Source: an uncultured Saprospiraceae bacterium
GTDB taxonomy: Bacteria; Bacteroidota; Bacteroidia; Chitinophagales; Saprospiraceae
Direction: 5' to 3'
DNA length: 62,537 nt
Assembly: GCA_938015415.1 (NCBI GenBank)
Contig: CALLPK010000064.1
Coordinates: forward strand, 1-62,537
Under the pieces are notes generated by a model, which saw only the letters and a list, made by a program, of their open reading frames with translations, was not told the origin of the DNA and did no database searches. This document shows positions 28,454 to 37,722 of the stretch, one piece after another (position 1 is the stretch's first letter; every line of letters starts with the position of its first letter). Both the position numbers and the translations under genes were made by a program.

Positions 28454-28462
28454 ATTAAATCT

Positions 28463-28470
28463 TACTTTTG
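28463..28470 (+). promoter_or_regulatory. -7 promoter element of the CHAP lipoprotein gene (TACTTTTG)
   Basis: TAnnTTTG match 103 nt upstream of the start codon. Confidence 0.5.
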
Positions 28471-28573
28471 TATCAAATCGAAAGAATTACCCAAAACAGA
28501 TGGAACGAATATTGATTTGGTCTAATCTGATGGTTAGACTAAAGGGATATTCCTTAAAAAAGAAAACAGATAA

Positions 28574-29236
28574 ATGATAAAGATAGATAGGACAGGAATA
28601 GTGCAAATGATGGTGTTGGCCCTATTACTCATTGTAGCAGGGAGTTGTGGATCGGAAAAAAAATCAGAGCCAATGACCGTCCCAGTGAACATTGTATTAC
28701 CAGAGACAAACAAACCACTACCCGCAAAACGGAGCGAAAAAAATCTCACTATCGGTGAAATGATTGACGAATATCGGGGTATTCCAGTTTACTATAATGG
28801 ATCACCTTATCAGTCTCAAGGACGTCATGTTAGTCCGGGAGGATATAACTATGGTATGAAATGGCAGTGCGTAGAATTTGTAAAAAGATATTATTATAAT
28901 CGCTTAAAGCACGAGATGCCGGATACTTACGGCCACGCCAAGGACTTCTTTAACCGGGAATTAAGAGATGGCGACTTTAATAAACGGCGTAACCTTTACC
29001 AATTTATTAACGGCGGTGTCTTTAAGCCAGCAGCGGACGATATTGTGGTTTACGACGGAGATGATTATGGACACGTGGCGATCATCACGGAAGTTGGGGA
29101 GGATTACTTAATGTTGATACAGCAAAATGTTGGGACGGCTACCCGTCATAAAATTCCTTTTGCGAAGCACGACAATCATTATTATATTATGAATAGAAAC
29201 GTGATTGGTTTTTTGGGAAGAAGGACCTATGAGTAA
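28574..29236 (+). CDS. CHAP-domain lipoprotein, probable peptidoglycan amidase/endopeptidase
   Basis: A 220-residue protein. The leader carries a lipobox-like IVAGSC (C25), so it is probably a lipoprotein. The CHAP domain spans about 65-210, with catalytic Cys in MKWQCVEFVKRYY (C99) and His in DYGHVAII (H167). It is predicted to cleave peptidoglycan amide bonds during wall turnover or division. It is close to SPOR-domain proteins (which bind denuded peptidoglycan) on the opposite strand. Confidence 0.88.
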   Translation: MIKIDRTGIVQMMVLALLLIVAGSCGSEKKSEPMTVPVNIVLPETNKPLPAKRSEKNLTIGEMIDEYRGIPVYYNGSPYQSQGRHVSPGGYNYGMKWQCVEFVKRYYYNRLKHEMPDTYGHAKDFFNRELRDGDFNKRRNLYQFINGGVFKPAADDIVVYDGDDYGHVAIITEVGEDYLMLIQQNVGTATRHKIPFAKHDNHYYIMNRNVIGFLGRRTYE

Positions 29237-29270
29237 AGGATATTTTTCAAACCATTCTAATTGAATTCAA

Positions 29271-29311
29271 TAAAAAATCCCATCTGAAAACCTTCAGATG
29301 GGATTTTTTTA
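29271..29311 (+). terminator. Bidirectional terminator between CHAP and SPOR genes
   Basis: AAATCCCATCTGAA and TTCAGATGGGATTT form a perfect stem around AACC, with A and T runs on either side. It serves the convergent genes ending at 29236 and 29364. Confidence 0.9.
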
Positions 29312-29363
29312 CTCGTAGTTATCTTAGGATTTTTTGAACAAACTCCTAAAGTACGATGATCTT

Positions 29364-30056
29364 TTAGCGACTTTTGTACGGTGCTCTTTTTTCGTGCACG
29401 TAAGTCTCAATCCCTAACTTACCACTAATCGTCTCCGCCAAATCATTAGCAGAATTGAGGGTGTTATAGCGTCTGGCAAAGACCGTATAATATTGTGAAA
29501 GGTCAAATACCGCGACTTCCGCATTTGGGTAACCCGCTTTTTTGAGTTGCTTTACCATTTCTTTTGCGTTGGCTTCCAAAAGGAAAGAACCCGTCACGAC
29601 AAAATATTTTCCGTTGTTACTGCTACTTCCAGCGCTGCTTCCACGACTAGATGAGCCATTATCACTATTCCCATTACCCTTTTCAGTAAGTTGACTATTA
29701 CGCGCAGCAATAGCTTTTCTTGCGGATTCCGCTTCGCTTTCTTCGTCCACATCTTCGGGGTCTTCTTCAAAAATCTTGCTTGACATATCATCTGCTTTCA
29801 TCGCAATTTTGTCCTTTGCTTCGATTGCTTCCTTTTTTAGTTCACTCATTTCTTCTGCGCCTTTATCGTAAAGGTCGTCCAGATTTGCTTTTGCATCGCT
29901 TAGTCCCTCTCCAACGGACGAGCCGAGGTCGTCAGGAATAGTATTTTCGAGAAGAGGATCGCTGATTTGCTTGCAGGATTTTGCAACGGTGATTATCCAG
30001 ATACCGATACAAATGACCAGGATGATCATCCCAATCCATTTTAAAAGACCGCTCAT
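29364..30056 (-). CDS. SPOR-domain membrane protein
   Basis: A 230-residue protein. One N-terminal membrane segment (LKWIGMIILVICIGIWIITV) is followed by an acidic and Ser/Asn-rich linker and a C-terminal SPOR domain (KYFVVTGSFLLEANAKEMVK ... YYTVFARRYNTLNSANDL). SPOR domains bind glycan strands lacking stem peptides, mostly at the septum. It is the second of two adjacent SPOR genes in the same orientation. Confidence 0.87.
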   Translation of the reverse strand: MSGLLKWIGMIILVICIGIWIITVAKSCKQISDPLLENTIPDDLGSSVGEGLSDAKANLDDLYDKGAEEMSELKKEAIEAKDKIAMKADDMSSKIFEEDPEDVDEESEAESARKAIAARNSQLTEKGNGNSDNGSSSRGSSAGSSSNNGKYFVVTGSFLLEANAKEMVKQLKKAGYPNAEVAVFDLSQYYTVFARRYNTLNSANDLAETISGKLGIETYVHEKRAPYKSR

Positions 30057-30273
30057 AGTGTTTGTTTTTTGCAGTTGATATATCCTGGAGGGTAGATACT
30101 ATTATTTTGATGGTAATTCTACTACCCAACGAATAACAACTTTTTTAATAATAATTGACTTTCGGGCTCATAGTTTAGAAGCTTTAAGCCCAAATAGTCA
30201 TCATAGCCCTCCAAAATTAGGGTTTATTCGTCAGAATGGCAACGAAGCCACTATTTTTTACGCTTTCCGTATT

Positions 30274-31116
30274 TTACCGCATTCCCTTTACGTAAAGGTC
30301 GATTCCTGCTTTTTTTATCTGTGCCGCGCGGGCATTGGCGGTTGCTTTGTCAGAATAACCCCCCAGAGAAATCAAATTCAGGTTTTTTTCGGACAAAACA
30401 ATACTGGCTTTTTGGTATCCTAGTTTTTTTAAGCGCAATACTTCTTTGACCGCATTGTCTGAACTAGCATATGAACCCGCAACTAAAATATATTTAGATG
30501 GAATGAAGTTTTTGTCAGGTTGATTATATTCCTGTGGACGAGCGGGTGGTGTAGCATCTTCACTTTCGCCAGTTTCAATATTAAAAGCAGTTTTGGTAGT
30601 GTTTTTTTTCTTTTTAGAATTACCTCCTTTGTCTTCAAATTCTCCGGCAAGTGCTTTTCCCTTCTCTACCAAAGCCACCTTTTGTTCTTTTATATCCGTT
30701 TCAGTAGTCGAAGCAGACTGCTTTGTGGAAGTCTCTTCTTTTCTTTCGTAAGGTCGTGTTTCTTCCTGATCAGCTTCTTTATAAAAGTCCTCTTTACTGC
30801 GCGGCTTACCTTCGATATCGAGACGGGTACCCCGTACCGCTTCCATCGCTTTTTGTCCATTGGTTTTCTCTGTGGGGGTAATAACTTCTGATTTTTCGAC
30901 CATCGGTGCTTTCTTTTTCTTAATCTCCGGGGTTACTTTTTTCAATTCTTTGATAGCAGACTGATTCAGTCTTTTTTCTGAATTGTCGGCGAGTGGTTTT
31001 TCGGGTATTTCTGACTCGATCCCTTCCGGTTGAGCAAGACTACTTAAATAAGTCATTCCTTTGTAACCACCCCATAAAAGTCCGAGGAGTAATAATATGA
31101 TGATAAAATCTTTCAT
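30274..31116 (-). CDS. SPOR-domain membrane protein (second)
   Basis: A 280-residue protein. An N-terminal membrane segment (FIIILLLLGLLWGGYKGMTY) precedes a long Lys/Glu-rich linker and a C-terminal SPOR domain (KYILVAGSYASSDNAVKEV ... LISLGGYSDKATANARAAQI). Its layout matches the neighbouring SPOR gene, and the two may be old duplicates or a functional pair in envelope or septum biology. Confidence 0.87.
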   Translation of the reverse strand: MKDFIIILLLLGLLWGGYKGMTYLSSLAQPEGIESEIPEKPLADNSEKRLNQSAIKELKKVTPEIKKKKAPMVEKSEVITPTEKTNGQKAMEAVRGTRLDIEGKPRSKEDFYKEADQEETRPYERKEETSTKQSASTTETDIKEQKVALVEKGKALAGEFEDKGGNSKKKKNTTKTAFNIETGESEDATPPARPQEYNQPDKNFIPSKYILVAGSYASSDNAVKEVLRLKKLGYQKASIVLSEKNLNLISLGGYSDKATANARAAQIKKAGIDLYVKGMR

Positions 31117-31244
31117 TTTTTTAATTTATAAAACTAAGCTTATCAAGTTCTTTTGAAAAAACTGATTATTAGTTTTTTTAGTTTATGGAAATACTTAGCC
31201 CAATTTATTGGTACTTACAGCCTAATTTAAAGGTTTTACTAGAA

Positions 31245-34200
31245 TTATAAAAGCTTTTGCGGGCTTTTCTCGGTTACTTTTAGTGTTAGCAAGCCACCTC
31301 CCAACGCAAAATGTACTAATTTAGTTATTTTCGGGGTAGCGAAAACATTGCGAATTCCTCTTTCGCAGAGCGCAAACCAACCTGCTTTATCTTTAGCATG
31401 TTTGGAATAACGATCCTTTAATCCGGCAAATTTAGAATTTTTAATGATAATACAATGGTCTTTGGTTACTACCAACCAGTCGATGGTCGTCGTAAAAACT
31501 TGGTTACCAATTTTTAATTCTAAGGGATAGGAACGATAGATTTTGCCTGATCCATGTTGGTTTAACTCCTGATAAAATTGTTTAGACCATTGACAAATTT
31601 CAATACCATTGGTAAAATCTTCCGCTTCGTAGCGTGCGATCAATTCTTCGGCCATTGCCAACCTTTGGTCTGGCTTGCGTGCCGGATCATCGGCCAGGAA
31701 AAAGTCCGTTATCAGCTGTGCCAGCGGACGGAGATTTTGAATATCAGCCACGACGGGTCCACTACTGTATCCTTTGAACGTACCAGGGTTTACTTTGAGC
31801 GATCCCCTTTTATAATAATTACCCGCGTCAATCAGATAGGGAAGATATGATTTTACCGCCGGTCGTTTTTCAAAATAAGTTAGTAATCCTTCCTCCGGTT
31901 CCGCTTGCGGAAAGTCCCGCCCAAAGCGGGTTATTTCCGGATGAATAATAATAGGTTGATCATTCCAGGTCCAGATAGATTCACTCGAACTTTGATCCAG
32001 CGTTGGGCGATCTTCGTCGCCGTCGTGGCAGCAACGGTTCAGCCACTTGGTTGGTGGTCTGTTGCGACTCGGGAAAATCAGATAATCACGGGCACGGGTA
32101 ATGCCTACATAGAGTAGTCGTGCCTCTTCCTGCAATCCCTGGTAACGACTAGCTTCCTGTTCCGGACTCGCTTCGATCCGTTCGGCAAGACCCGTACCTC
32201 TGAGTTGCAGACCGTATGGATTGATCCAGTATCGCAACCAACGATTGGCTAAAATATTATTAAGATCTACCTGGTCAGATTCGGCCACAATATTCATTCC
32301 CCACAAGTTATCCCGAAAACCATTCTCCAGATTATGGCAGATCACTACGGGCCATTCGAGTCCTTTGCTACGATGATAGGTAAGCAAGTTGACCGCATCG
32401 GTTCCTTCCCCTGAGCCACGTGCATCTTTTTCGCCAACCGCCATTTCGTTGAGATACAATAAAAAGCCACCGAGGGAAGCCGCTGCGTGTAGTCGATTAC
32501 AATTATCCTCGTATTGTAGTGCAAATTTGCGGAGCATATCCACGTTGTCCATCCGCTGTGGGATATTTCCCCAATGTGCCATGATCCTACGGAGATCCAG
32601 TACTTCCAATAATAGGTTGAGCATTTCTGTACTGGATAATTCGGAAGCTTTGGCTCGTAAATTATTTAATTTTTTGATCAATGGCTGATCGCTGCTCCAG
32701 TGATGGTAACGACGTTTTTCGTCGTCCAGCTCTAACCATTCCAATCGGTCTTTAATTATTTTTTCAATTTTTTTATTGGCTCCCAACAATAATATTTCAG
32801 CGATTGAGAGCGAGTCGGAGCGGTGGAGCATAAATTTTAAACAGGCCAGAATTAATTTGGCTTCCGCGGTATCCAGTAAGCCGGTTCGGGCGATCGCCGC
32901 TTTCAATCCCGCTTGATGAAGTGCTTCGGCTACGTTCAGACATTCCTTATTGGTCCGACATAAAATGGCAATATCTCCCGGTCGTACTTTTCGCATTTTT
33001 CCGGAATAGCGATCAATTACGGGCACCTCCCGTACCATCATTTTTTGAACGCTGGCGGCCAGTGCGCCATTGGTCCAATCCTTTCCCGGTTCACGTCCTT
33101 CTCCGTCAAATTCAAAATGCCAGTTGATCAACGCATCCTGCATTTCGAGTGGTTCTCCTTTAAAGTTTGGATCCTCCGGATTATCAGCTTTGGTACGTTT
33201 GGGTTTTAATGGAATTTGTTCTTTGGGTAAATCTTTAAAAGCTTTGCTAAAAATAGCATTGGTCAGGTGCACGATATCTTCGCGGGAACGCCAGCTATAT
33301 TCTTGAATATCTTCTTTTTTGACGCCCCCATTTTGTTTGATAATTTCCATCATCAGCCGTGGTTCTGCGCCACGGAATCCGTAAATTGATTGTTTTGGGT
33401 CTCCTACCCAAACAGAATATTTTGCAATTTTAGAAAGTTTTAAAAATATTTCTAATTGGATAGGACTGGTATCCTGAAATTCGTCCACCATGAGCAGGTC
33501 CAGTTCGGAGGCTAGAATTTCGCGTACGGTCTCCTGGTCTAGTAATCGATTGACTTGAATTTCCATATCAATATAGTCGATCAGACCCCGCTGTTTTTTG
33601 TAAGTTTCGTATTCTTGAATCGCTTCAATAGCAATATCAAAAATAGTGGTGAGATAGTTTTTTATATCAGCGTGGAATTCCGGATGGGTATCATGGTTAC
33701 GGGCCAGATCAATGAGGTCTGCCATATCGTCGCGACTTTTTGCTCCAACAGACAGTTTGCTGATTTTTACCCATTCGTGCCAGTTGAGGGAATCGCCCAG
33801 ATCAATTTTTCTGAGCATCCCTTTTAGGACGTCTACAACCTTCTCCGTTTTTTTAGTCACATCTTCATTTGCTTCCAGGCGGTTAATGGTATCGCGGATT
33901 TCGTTGGCAAAATTTTGGGAAAGTGTTTCACCGGAAACGGCAGCAACATTCCCTAAAAAAGCAGTAAGGGTTTTAATGGAATTGTCCCGGCTTTTGAGGA
34001 GAACTTCCGTCGAAAAATCATTGGCGCGGGCAGTATCCGTCAGTCTTTTAATTTCCTGTCGCCAGTCGTAGTAATCATTTTTACTTAAGCCCAGGCGGAC
34101 ACTGTATTTTTCCATTTCCCGGATTCGATCGAGCCGCAAAACGGTAGCCAGAGAACGATTAAAGAATATTTGTTGATCTTCATCGGCGATAATATCTACC

Positions 34201-34487
34201 TGCGGAGAAACACCCGCCAGAAAGGCAAAACGTTTAAGGAGTTTGACGCCGAGTCCGTGCACCGTTCCAATCAAGGCATTGGTCAGGGCGTTGGCTTCGT
34301 CCACCAATCCTTCTTCGAGTAATTTTATACGGACTCTTTCCTGTAATTCGGCTGCGGCTTTGGTCGTAAAAGTAGTAGCGATCACACCGCTGGCCCGGAC
34401 GTCAGAACCGAGTAGCTTGACCATCTCTTCTACTAGTCGATAGGTTTTTCCACTACCCGCACCCGCTGATATTATTCTTAAAGGCAT
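31245..34487 (-). CDS. UvrD/AddA-like superfamily I helicase with degenerate RecB-type C-terminus
   Basis: A 1080-residue protein with the SF1A helicase motifs in order: Walker A AGAGSGKT (residues 8-15), Ia ATTFTTKAAAEL, II LLMVDEFQDTSPIQ, III VGDPKQSIYGFRGAEP, IV YSWRSREDIV, V LLTYHRSKGLEWP and VI LYVGITRARDYLIF. The C-terminus is placed like the RecB/AddA nuclease. It has the GxxD-type Asp (TTIDWLVVTKDH), but the D-x-K motif reads IIIKNS, so the second acidic residue is missing and nuclease activity is doubtful. It probably unwinds DNA in double-strand-break repair. No AddB partner is in the window. Confidence 0.88.
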   Translation of the reverse strand: MPLRIISAGAGSGKTYRLVEEMVKLLGSDVRASGVIATTFTTKAAAELQERVRIKLLEEGLVDEANALTNALIGTVHGLGVKLLKRFAFLAGVSPQVDIIADEDQQIFFNRSLATVLRLDRIREMEKYSVRLGLSKNDYYDWRQEIKRLTDTARANDFSTEVLLKSRDNSIKTLTAFLGNVAAVSGETLSQNFANEIRDTINRLEANEDVTKKTEKVVDVLKGMLRKIDLGDSLNWHEWVKISKLSVGAKSRDDMADLIDLARNHDTHPEFHADIKNYLTTIFDIAIEAIQEYETYKKQRGLIDYIDMEIQVNRLLDQETVREILASELDLLMVDEFQDTSPIQLEIFLKLSKIAKYSVWVGDPKQSIYGFRGAEPRLMMEIIKQNGGVKKEDIQEYSWRSREDIVHLTNAIFSKAFKDLPKEQIPLKPKRTKADNPEDPNFKGEPLEMQDALINWHFEFDGEGREPGKDWTNGALAASVQKMMVREVPVIDRYSGKMRKVRPGDIAILCRTNKECLNVAEALHQAGLKAAIARTGLLDTAEAKLILACLKFMLHRSDSLSIAEILLLGANKKIEKIIKDRLEWLELDDEKRRYHHWSSDQPLIKKLNNLRAKASELSSTEMLNLLLEVLDLRRIMAHWGNIPQRMDNVDMLRKFALQYEDNCNRLHAAASLGGFLLYLNEMAVGEKDARGSGEGTDAVNLLTYHRSKGLEWPVVICHNLENGFRDNLWGMNIVAESDQVDLNNILANRWLRYWINPYGLQLRGTGLAERIEASPEQEASRYQGLQEEARLLYVGITRARDYLIFPSRNRPPTKWLNRCCHDGDEDRPTLDQSSSESIWTWNDQPIIIHPEITRFGRDFPQAEPEEGLLTYFEKRPAVKSYLPYLIDAGNYYKRGSLKVNPGTFKGYSSGPVVADIQNLRPLAQLITDFFLADDPARKPDQRLAMAEELIARYEAEDFTNGIEICQWSKQFYQELNQHGSGKIYRSYPLELKIGNQVFTTTIDWLVVTKDHCIIIKNSKFAGLKDRYSKHAKDKAGWFALCERGIRNVFATPKITKLVHFALGGGLLTLKVTEKSPQKLL

Positions 34488-34536
34488 TTCTTTGTTTTTG
34501 AATTATTTGGTAATAATCCTAATAAGTAATTAATTG

Positions 34537-34544
34537 CAAATATA
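34537..34544 (-). promoter_or_regulatory. -7 promoter element of the helicase gene (TATATTTG)
   Basis: Reverse-strand TAnnTTTG match 49 nt upstream of the helicase ATG. Confidence 0.55.
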
Positions 34545-34557
34545 ATCAACATCAATG

Positions 34558-35094
34558 TTAGAATTTATTTTTCCACATCATGGACTCAACGGGTTTGAGG
34601 GTGCGTTCGGTGTATTTTGCGTTTTTCTTTTTATTATAATAATTTTCTACCTCTCCTTCTACCGAAAAATAGATCAGTTGTCCAATCGGCATACCAGCGT
34701 ACACGCGAACGGGATGAACACAAGAAATTTCTAACGTCCAGGTATTACAAAACCCAACATCTCCTTTTCCCGCCGTCGCGTGAATATCAATTCCTAAACG
34801 ACCAACACTGGATTTACCTTCCAGAAAAGGAACCGAATTATGGGTTTCGGTATACTCCTCCGTGACGCCCAGATATAGCGTACCCGGCTGAATCACGAAC
34901 CCTTCTTCCGGAATTATTATTTCCTTAATGGTATTGTGTTTTTTTGCATCCAGTATTTTATTTTCGTAAATCGCTAAATATTTACTGAGATGGACATCAT
35001 AAGAATTCGTGCCGAGACACGATGGATCGTAAGGCTCAATCACAATTTCACCGGTGACGATGGCAGACTTAATACTCGTATCAGATAATATCAT
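34558..35094 (-). CDS. dcd: dCTP deaminase
   Basis: A 178-residue enzyme that converts dCTP to dUTP (some members go on to dUMP). It has the substrate-binding EGKSSVGR (92-99), the region GIDIHATAGKGDVGF and catalytic Glu122 in TWTLEIS. The length matches the family. The start at 35094 (MILSDTSIKSA) was chosen because the in-frame extension upstream is unlike the family and overlaps a repeat. It lies downstream of the WD40 gene. Confidence 0.94.
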   Translation of the reverse strand: MILSDTSIKSAIVTGEIVIEPYDPSCLGTNSYDVHLSKYLAIYENKILDAKKHNTIKEIIIPEEGFVIQPGTLYLGVTEEYTETHNSVPFLEGKSSVGRLGIDIHATAGKGDVGFCNTWTLEISCVHPVRVYAGMPIGQLIYFSVEGEVENYYNKKKNAKYTERTLKPVESMMWKNKF

Positions 35095-35142
35095 AAAAGA
35101 ATATTTTTTAAATTTATTTTCAATTCGAATCAGTTTAAGATG

Positions 35143-35224
35143 TCGCTTGCCGCTTGCTTTTTGCTTTTCTGGGAACGCGTTAGAAGAAAAGCAAGAAGCA
35201 AGGAGCGAGTAGCAAAAAGCAAAA
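35143..35224. repeat. Inverted AGCAAAAAGC-type repeat between WD40 gene and dcd
   Basis: The left arm (35143-35169, TCGCTTGCCGCTTGC...) and right arm (35183-35224, AGAAAAGCAAGAAGC...) are near reverse complements around a 13-nt centre. The right arm repeats short AGCAAAAAGC/AGCAAG units. A related run of GCAAAAAG units lies at 23687-23715. Confidence 0.6.
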
Positions 35225-35281
35225 CAAGAATACCCTTTAAAATTGAGGTTAAAAATGATACAACTTCTATTTAACCAGTAC

Positions 35282-36196
35282 TCAATTAACGTCAATTCCC
35301 CAAATGATTAAACTTCGGTCATCACTGGCCGAAATTAGTTCATTCCGATAAGGAGACCAATATAAATCATTGACAGAATTGACGTGTCCTTCGTATTTTT
35401 TCAGATCAAGTGATTTTTTCAAACTGTAATCTTCCGCATTCCAAATACGGATTGTTTTATCCCGGCTGGCAGTCGCAAAAAACTGTCCACTTGGATCAAA
35501 TACAATAGCATTAATGGTAAACCAATGAGCCGCTTCTGAAAAAACAGGTGTGTATCCATGCTTAACATCCCATACTCGAAGGTGCGCATCCCGCCCACCG
35601 CTAAAAAGATGGCGTTCGTCCGGACTATACTGAAGTGCAAAAACAGATTTTCCGTGCGCATTAGCAATGGTCTGTTTTATTTCCAGCGTATCCGCATCCA
35701 GAATATAAATATTTTCATCGCTGGCACCGATGGCAAGTTCGTTACGAGTACCAGCGTAGGCAATACTGCGCAGACTATGGTAGCTAAGTTGTAAACTCTC
35801 CAGACTTCGTTCTTCTGTTTTTGACCAGCGGGTTATTTTTCCACCACCACCGAGCGTAAAAACAAAATGGTTTAACTCGAAAATAGCGAAGACGCCATTT
35901 TTATGGTGAGCAATATCCTTCGTAGATTCTGGATGTCCGGGCTTTACCCAATGAACGCCGCCGTGCATGTCGCCAACGATTAGGGTTTTAGTAGAAGCGA
36001 TATATTTTAATGAAAAAATATTGGTATCTACCTTGGCAATTAAATTTCCGTTTTCGGGATCATCCAGCGACCATTGTACAATCCAGCCATCTCCGGCTCC
36101 CGACAAAATAGTTTGCGGCTGTGGGCCTGCTTCGACCGCAAATACGGAAGCACGGTGACCAGTCAGTTGGGCTATTTTTTTTGCGAGGATTTGCAT
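35282..36196 (-). CDS. WD40 repeat protein
   Basis: A 304-residue protein made almost wholly of WD40 blades (for example FSGGRDAHLRVWDVKHG, FATASRDKTIRIWNAED and LISASDDRSLIIWGID), about seven in all, so it is a single closed propeller. There is no signal peptide, so it is probably cytoplasmic; a protein-scaffolding role is inferred. The start at 36196 (MQILAKKIAQLTGH) was chosen because the blades begin there and because a perfect -7 element lies 4 nt upstream; a long in-frame extension to 36415 crosses that promoter and the divergent gene. The mRNA is probably leaderless. Confidence 0.88.
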   Translation of the reverse strand: MQILAKKIAQLTGHRASVFAVEAGPQPQTILSGAGDGWIVQWSLDDPENGNLIAKVDTNIFSLKYIASTKTLIVGDMHGGVHWVKPGHPESTKDIAHHKNGVFAIFELNHFVFTLGGGGKITRWSKTEERSLESLQLSYHSLRSIAYAGTRNELAIGASDENIYILDADTLEIKQTIANAHGKSVFALQYSPDERHLFSGGRDAHLRVWDVKHGYTPVFSEAAHWFTINAIVFDPSGQFFATASRDKTIRIWNAEDYSLKKSLDLKKYEGHVNSVNDLYWSPYRNELISASDDRSLIIWGIDVN

Positions 36197-36200
36197 GCAA

Positions 36201-36208
36201 CAAAGATA
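36201..36208 (-). promoter_or_regulatory. -7 promoter element of the WD40 gene (TATCTTTG)
   Basis: Reverse-strand TAnnTTTG match. Four nt (TTGC) separate it from the ATG, the same spacing as at ruvX. Confidence 0.65.
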
Positions 36209-36327
36209 GCAAATTGTATCGATCCGTAGTTGTTTGTGAGCGATTGGTAAGGTTTTAACACCCTGTGTAATGAATGCATAGTAAGTTAATACCCAGGGTA
36301 TTCGTTTCTTCATTCGTAAAAAAAAAC

Positions 36328-36335
36328 TAATTTCG
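36328..36335 (+). promoter_or_regulatory. -7-like element of the phosphopantetheinyl transferase gene (TAATTTCG)
   Basis: One base differs from TAnnTTTG. Four nt (CAGT) separate it from the ATG at 36340, again suggesting a leaderless message. Confidence 0.45.
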
Positions 36336-36339
36336 CAGT

Positions 36340-37002
36340 ATGGCATTAACTTTTCACCGAAAAATACAGCCGGAAGGCGAATTGGGTCTTTGGCATATTG
36401 AAGAAACAGAAGCATATTTTTTAGAACGATTGCAATTACGTCGTCGGGAGTATCAGCAGCTGGAACTTTTAAAAGGAAACCGCCGCCTGGAATGGATGGC
36501 GGGCCGCTGGTTGTTACATCTGATGTCTGGTCGTAAGATGCGAGGCAGCTGTTTAAAGGACGAGTTTGGAAAACCCTATTTGTCAGATTCTCTGTACGAG
36601 ATATCCATCAGTCATTCCCGTGATCAAGTGGCCGTACTCGCCGCTCCCCGTTCGGTGGGGGTAGATATCCAAAAGGTCATTGGAAAAATTGAACGAATTT
36701 CCCATAAATTTATGCGCGAGCCTGAAATGCGCAGCTTGCGGGATGCGACCCGACTGGAACATTTACACGTTTATTGGGGTGCTAAAGAAGCACTTTATAA
36801 AGCATACGGTCGAAAATCGCTTGATTTTAAGGAACATATTTTTATTGATCCTTTTGGCTATGATCCAAAGGGAGGTGTTTGTACAGGACATGTTAGTAAG
36901 GATGAATATTTACAATTTTTTGAAGTAAAATACGAATTGATTAAAGAGGAGTATATCCTGGTTACTGCGCTGGAAGATACGGGTGATATGCGCATTGTGT
37001 GA
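36340..37002 (+). CDS. 4'-phosphopantetheinyl transferase superfamily protein (Sfp/AcpT-like)
   Basis: A 220-residue protein. It has the catalytic motifs VGVDIQ (D109 binds Mg) and WGAKEALYKAYG (E150, K154), plus the upstream NRRLEWMAGRWLL and ISISHSRD. It transfers the phosphopantetheine arm of CoA to a carrier protein. No carrier-protein or synthase gene is nearby, so the target is unknown. It is divergent from the WD40 gene; 143 nt separate the two starts. Confidence 0.9.
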   Translation: MALTFHRKIQPEGELGLWHIEETEAYFLERLQLRRREYQQLELLKGNRRLEWMAGRWLLHLMSGRKMRGSCLKDEFGKPYLSDSLYEISISHSRDQVAVLAAPRSVGVDIQKVIGKIERISHKFMREPEMRSLRDATRLEHLHVYWGAKEALYKAYGRKSLDFKEHIFIDPFGYDPKGGVCTGHVSKDEYLQFFEVKYELIKEEYILVTALEDTGDMRIV

Positions 37003-37156
37003 TCTGGAAAATTCTTACATACTTTTTGAAGTTGCTCAAGAATGAAGCCCACTTACCGGCCAGTTTCACAGATTTTGACGTACAAGCCTTTTTAGTCTTA
37101 TCTTCTGTGGGCCTCTTTTAACAACTTCTATTCAAAAACTGAAAATTTCTATCATC

Positions 37157-37648
37157 ATGAAATACGTTCTTTCTTTTTTGTTGGGTGTTCTATTGACCGC
37201 TGTATTTTTTATTTTTTATTTAAAAAATCGTCTTGCTACTACTACGATCTCTGAGGTTACCACCGAGCAGGAAATTGTACAAGGCGATCCGGCTCCGGCT
37301 GGACTTCCCGATGGATTTAGAAAATTCTATGAGAACTTTCATCGGGATAGTGTTTTTCAATTAAATCATATCCGTTTTCCACTCGAAGGTATTCCCGAAA
37401 GAGAAACAGAACAAATGGATTTTAGTAATTTTTATTGGAAAAAAGAAAACTGGACGATGCATCGGCCTTTTAATGCCATGGATGGATCATTTATCAGAAA
37501 TTTTCAGCCAATTGGAGAAGATATGGTCATTGAAAACATCCGGCACGCAGAAGCCAATTACGGAATGCAACGACGCTTTTCCAGAGACGGAGACGATTGG
37601 TCCTTAATTTATTATGCGGCGATGAACGAGTTGGTAAAGCCAGAATAG
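37157..37648 (+). CDS. Membrane-anchored DUF4348-like protein
   Basis: A 163-residue protein. One N-terminal membrane segment (LSFLLGVLLTAVFFIFYL) is followed by a soluble domain containing FRKFYENFHRDSVFQLNHI and RFPLEGIPE, which recalls DUF4348 of Bacteroidota. The family assignment is from memory of the pattern and is moderate. Function unknown; probably periplasmic. Confidence 0.75.
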   Translation: MKYVLSFLLGVLLTAVFFIFYLKNRLATTTISEVTTEQEIVQGDPAPAGLPDGFRKFYENFHRDSVFQLNHIRFPLEGIPERETEQMDFSNFYWKKENWTMHRPFNAMDGSFIRNFQPIGEDMVIENIRHAEANYGMQRRFSRDGDDWSLIYYAAMNELVKPE

Positions 37649-37722
37649 AAGAGCCAACCGCAAGAAAAGTTTATTTGTATAAAAGGGGGGTAACCCATTT
37701 AAAAAAAACATAAAAATATTTA

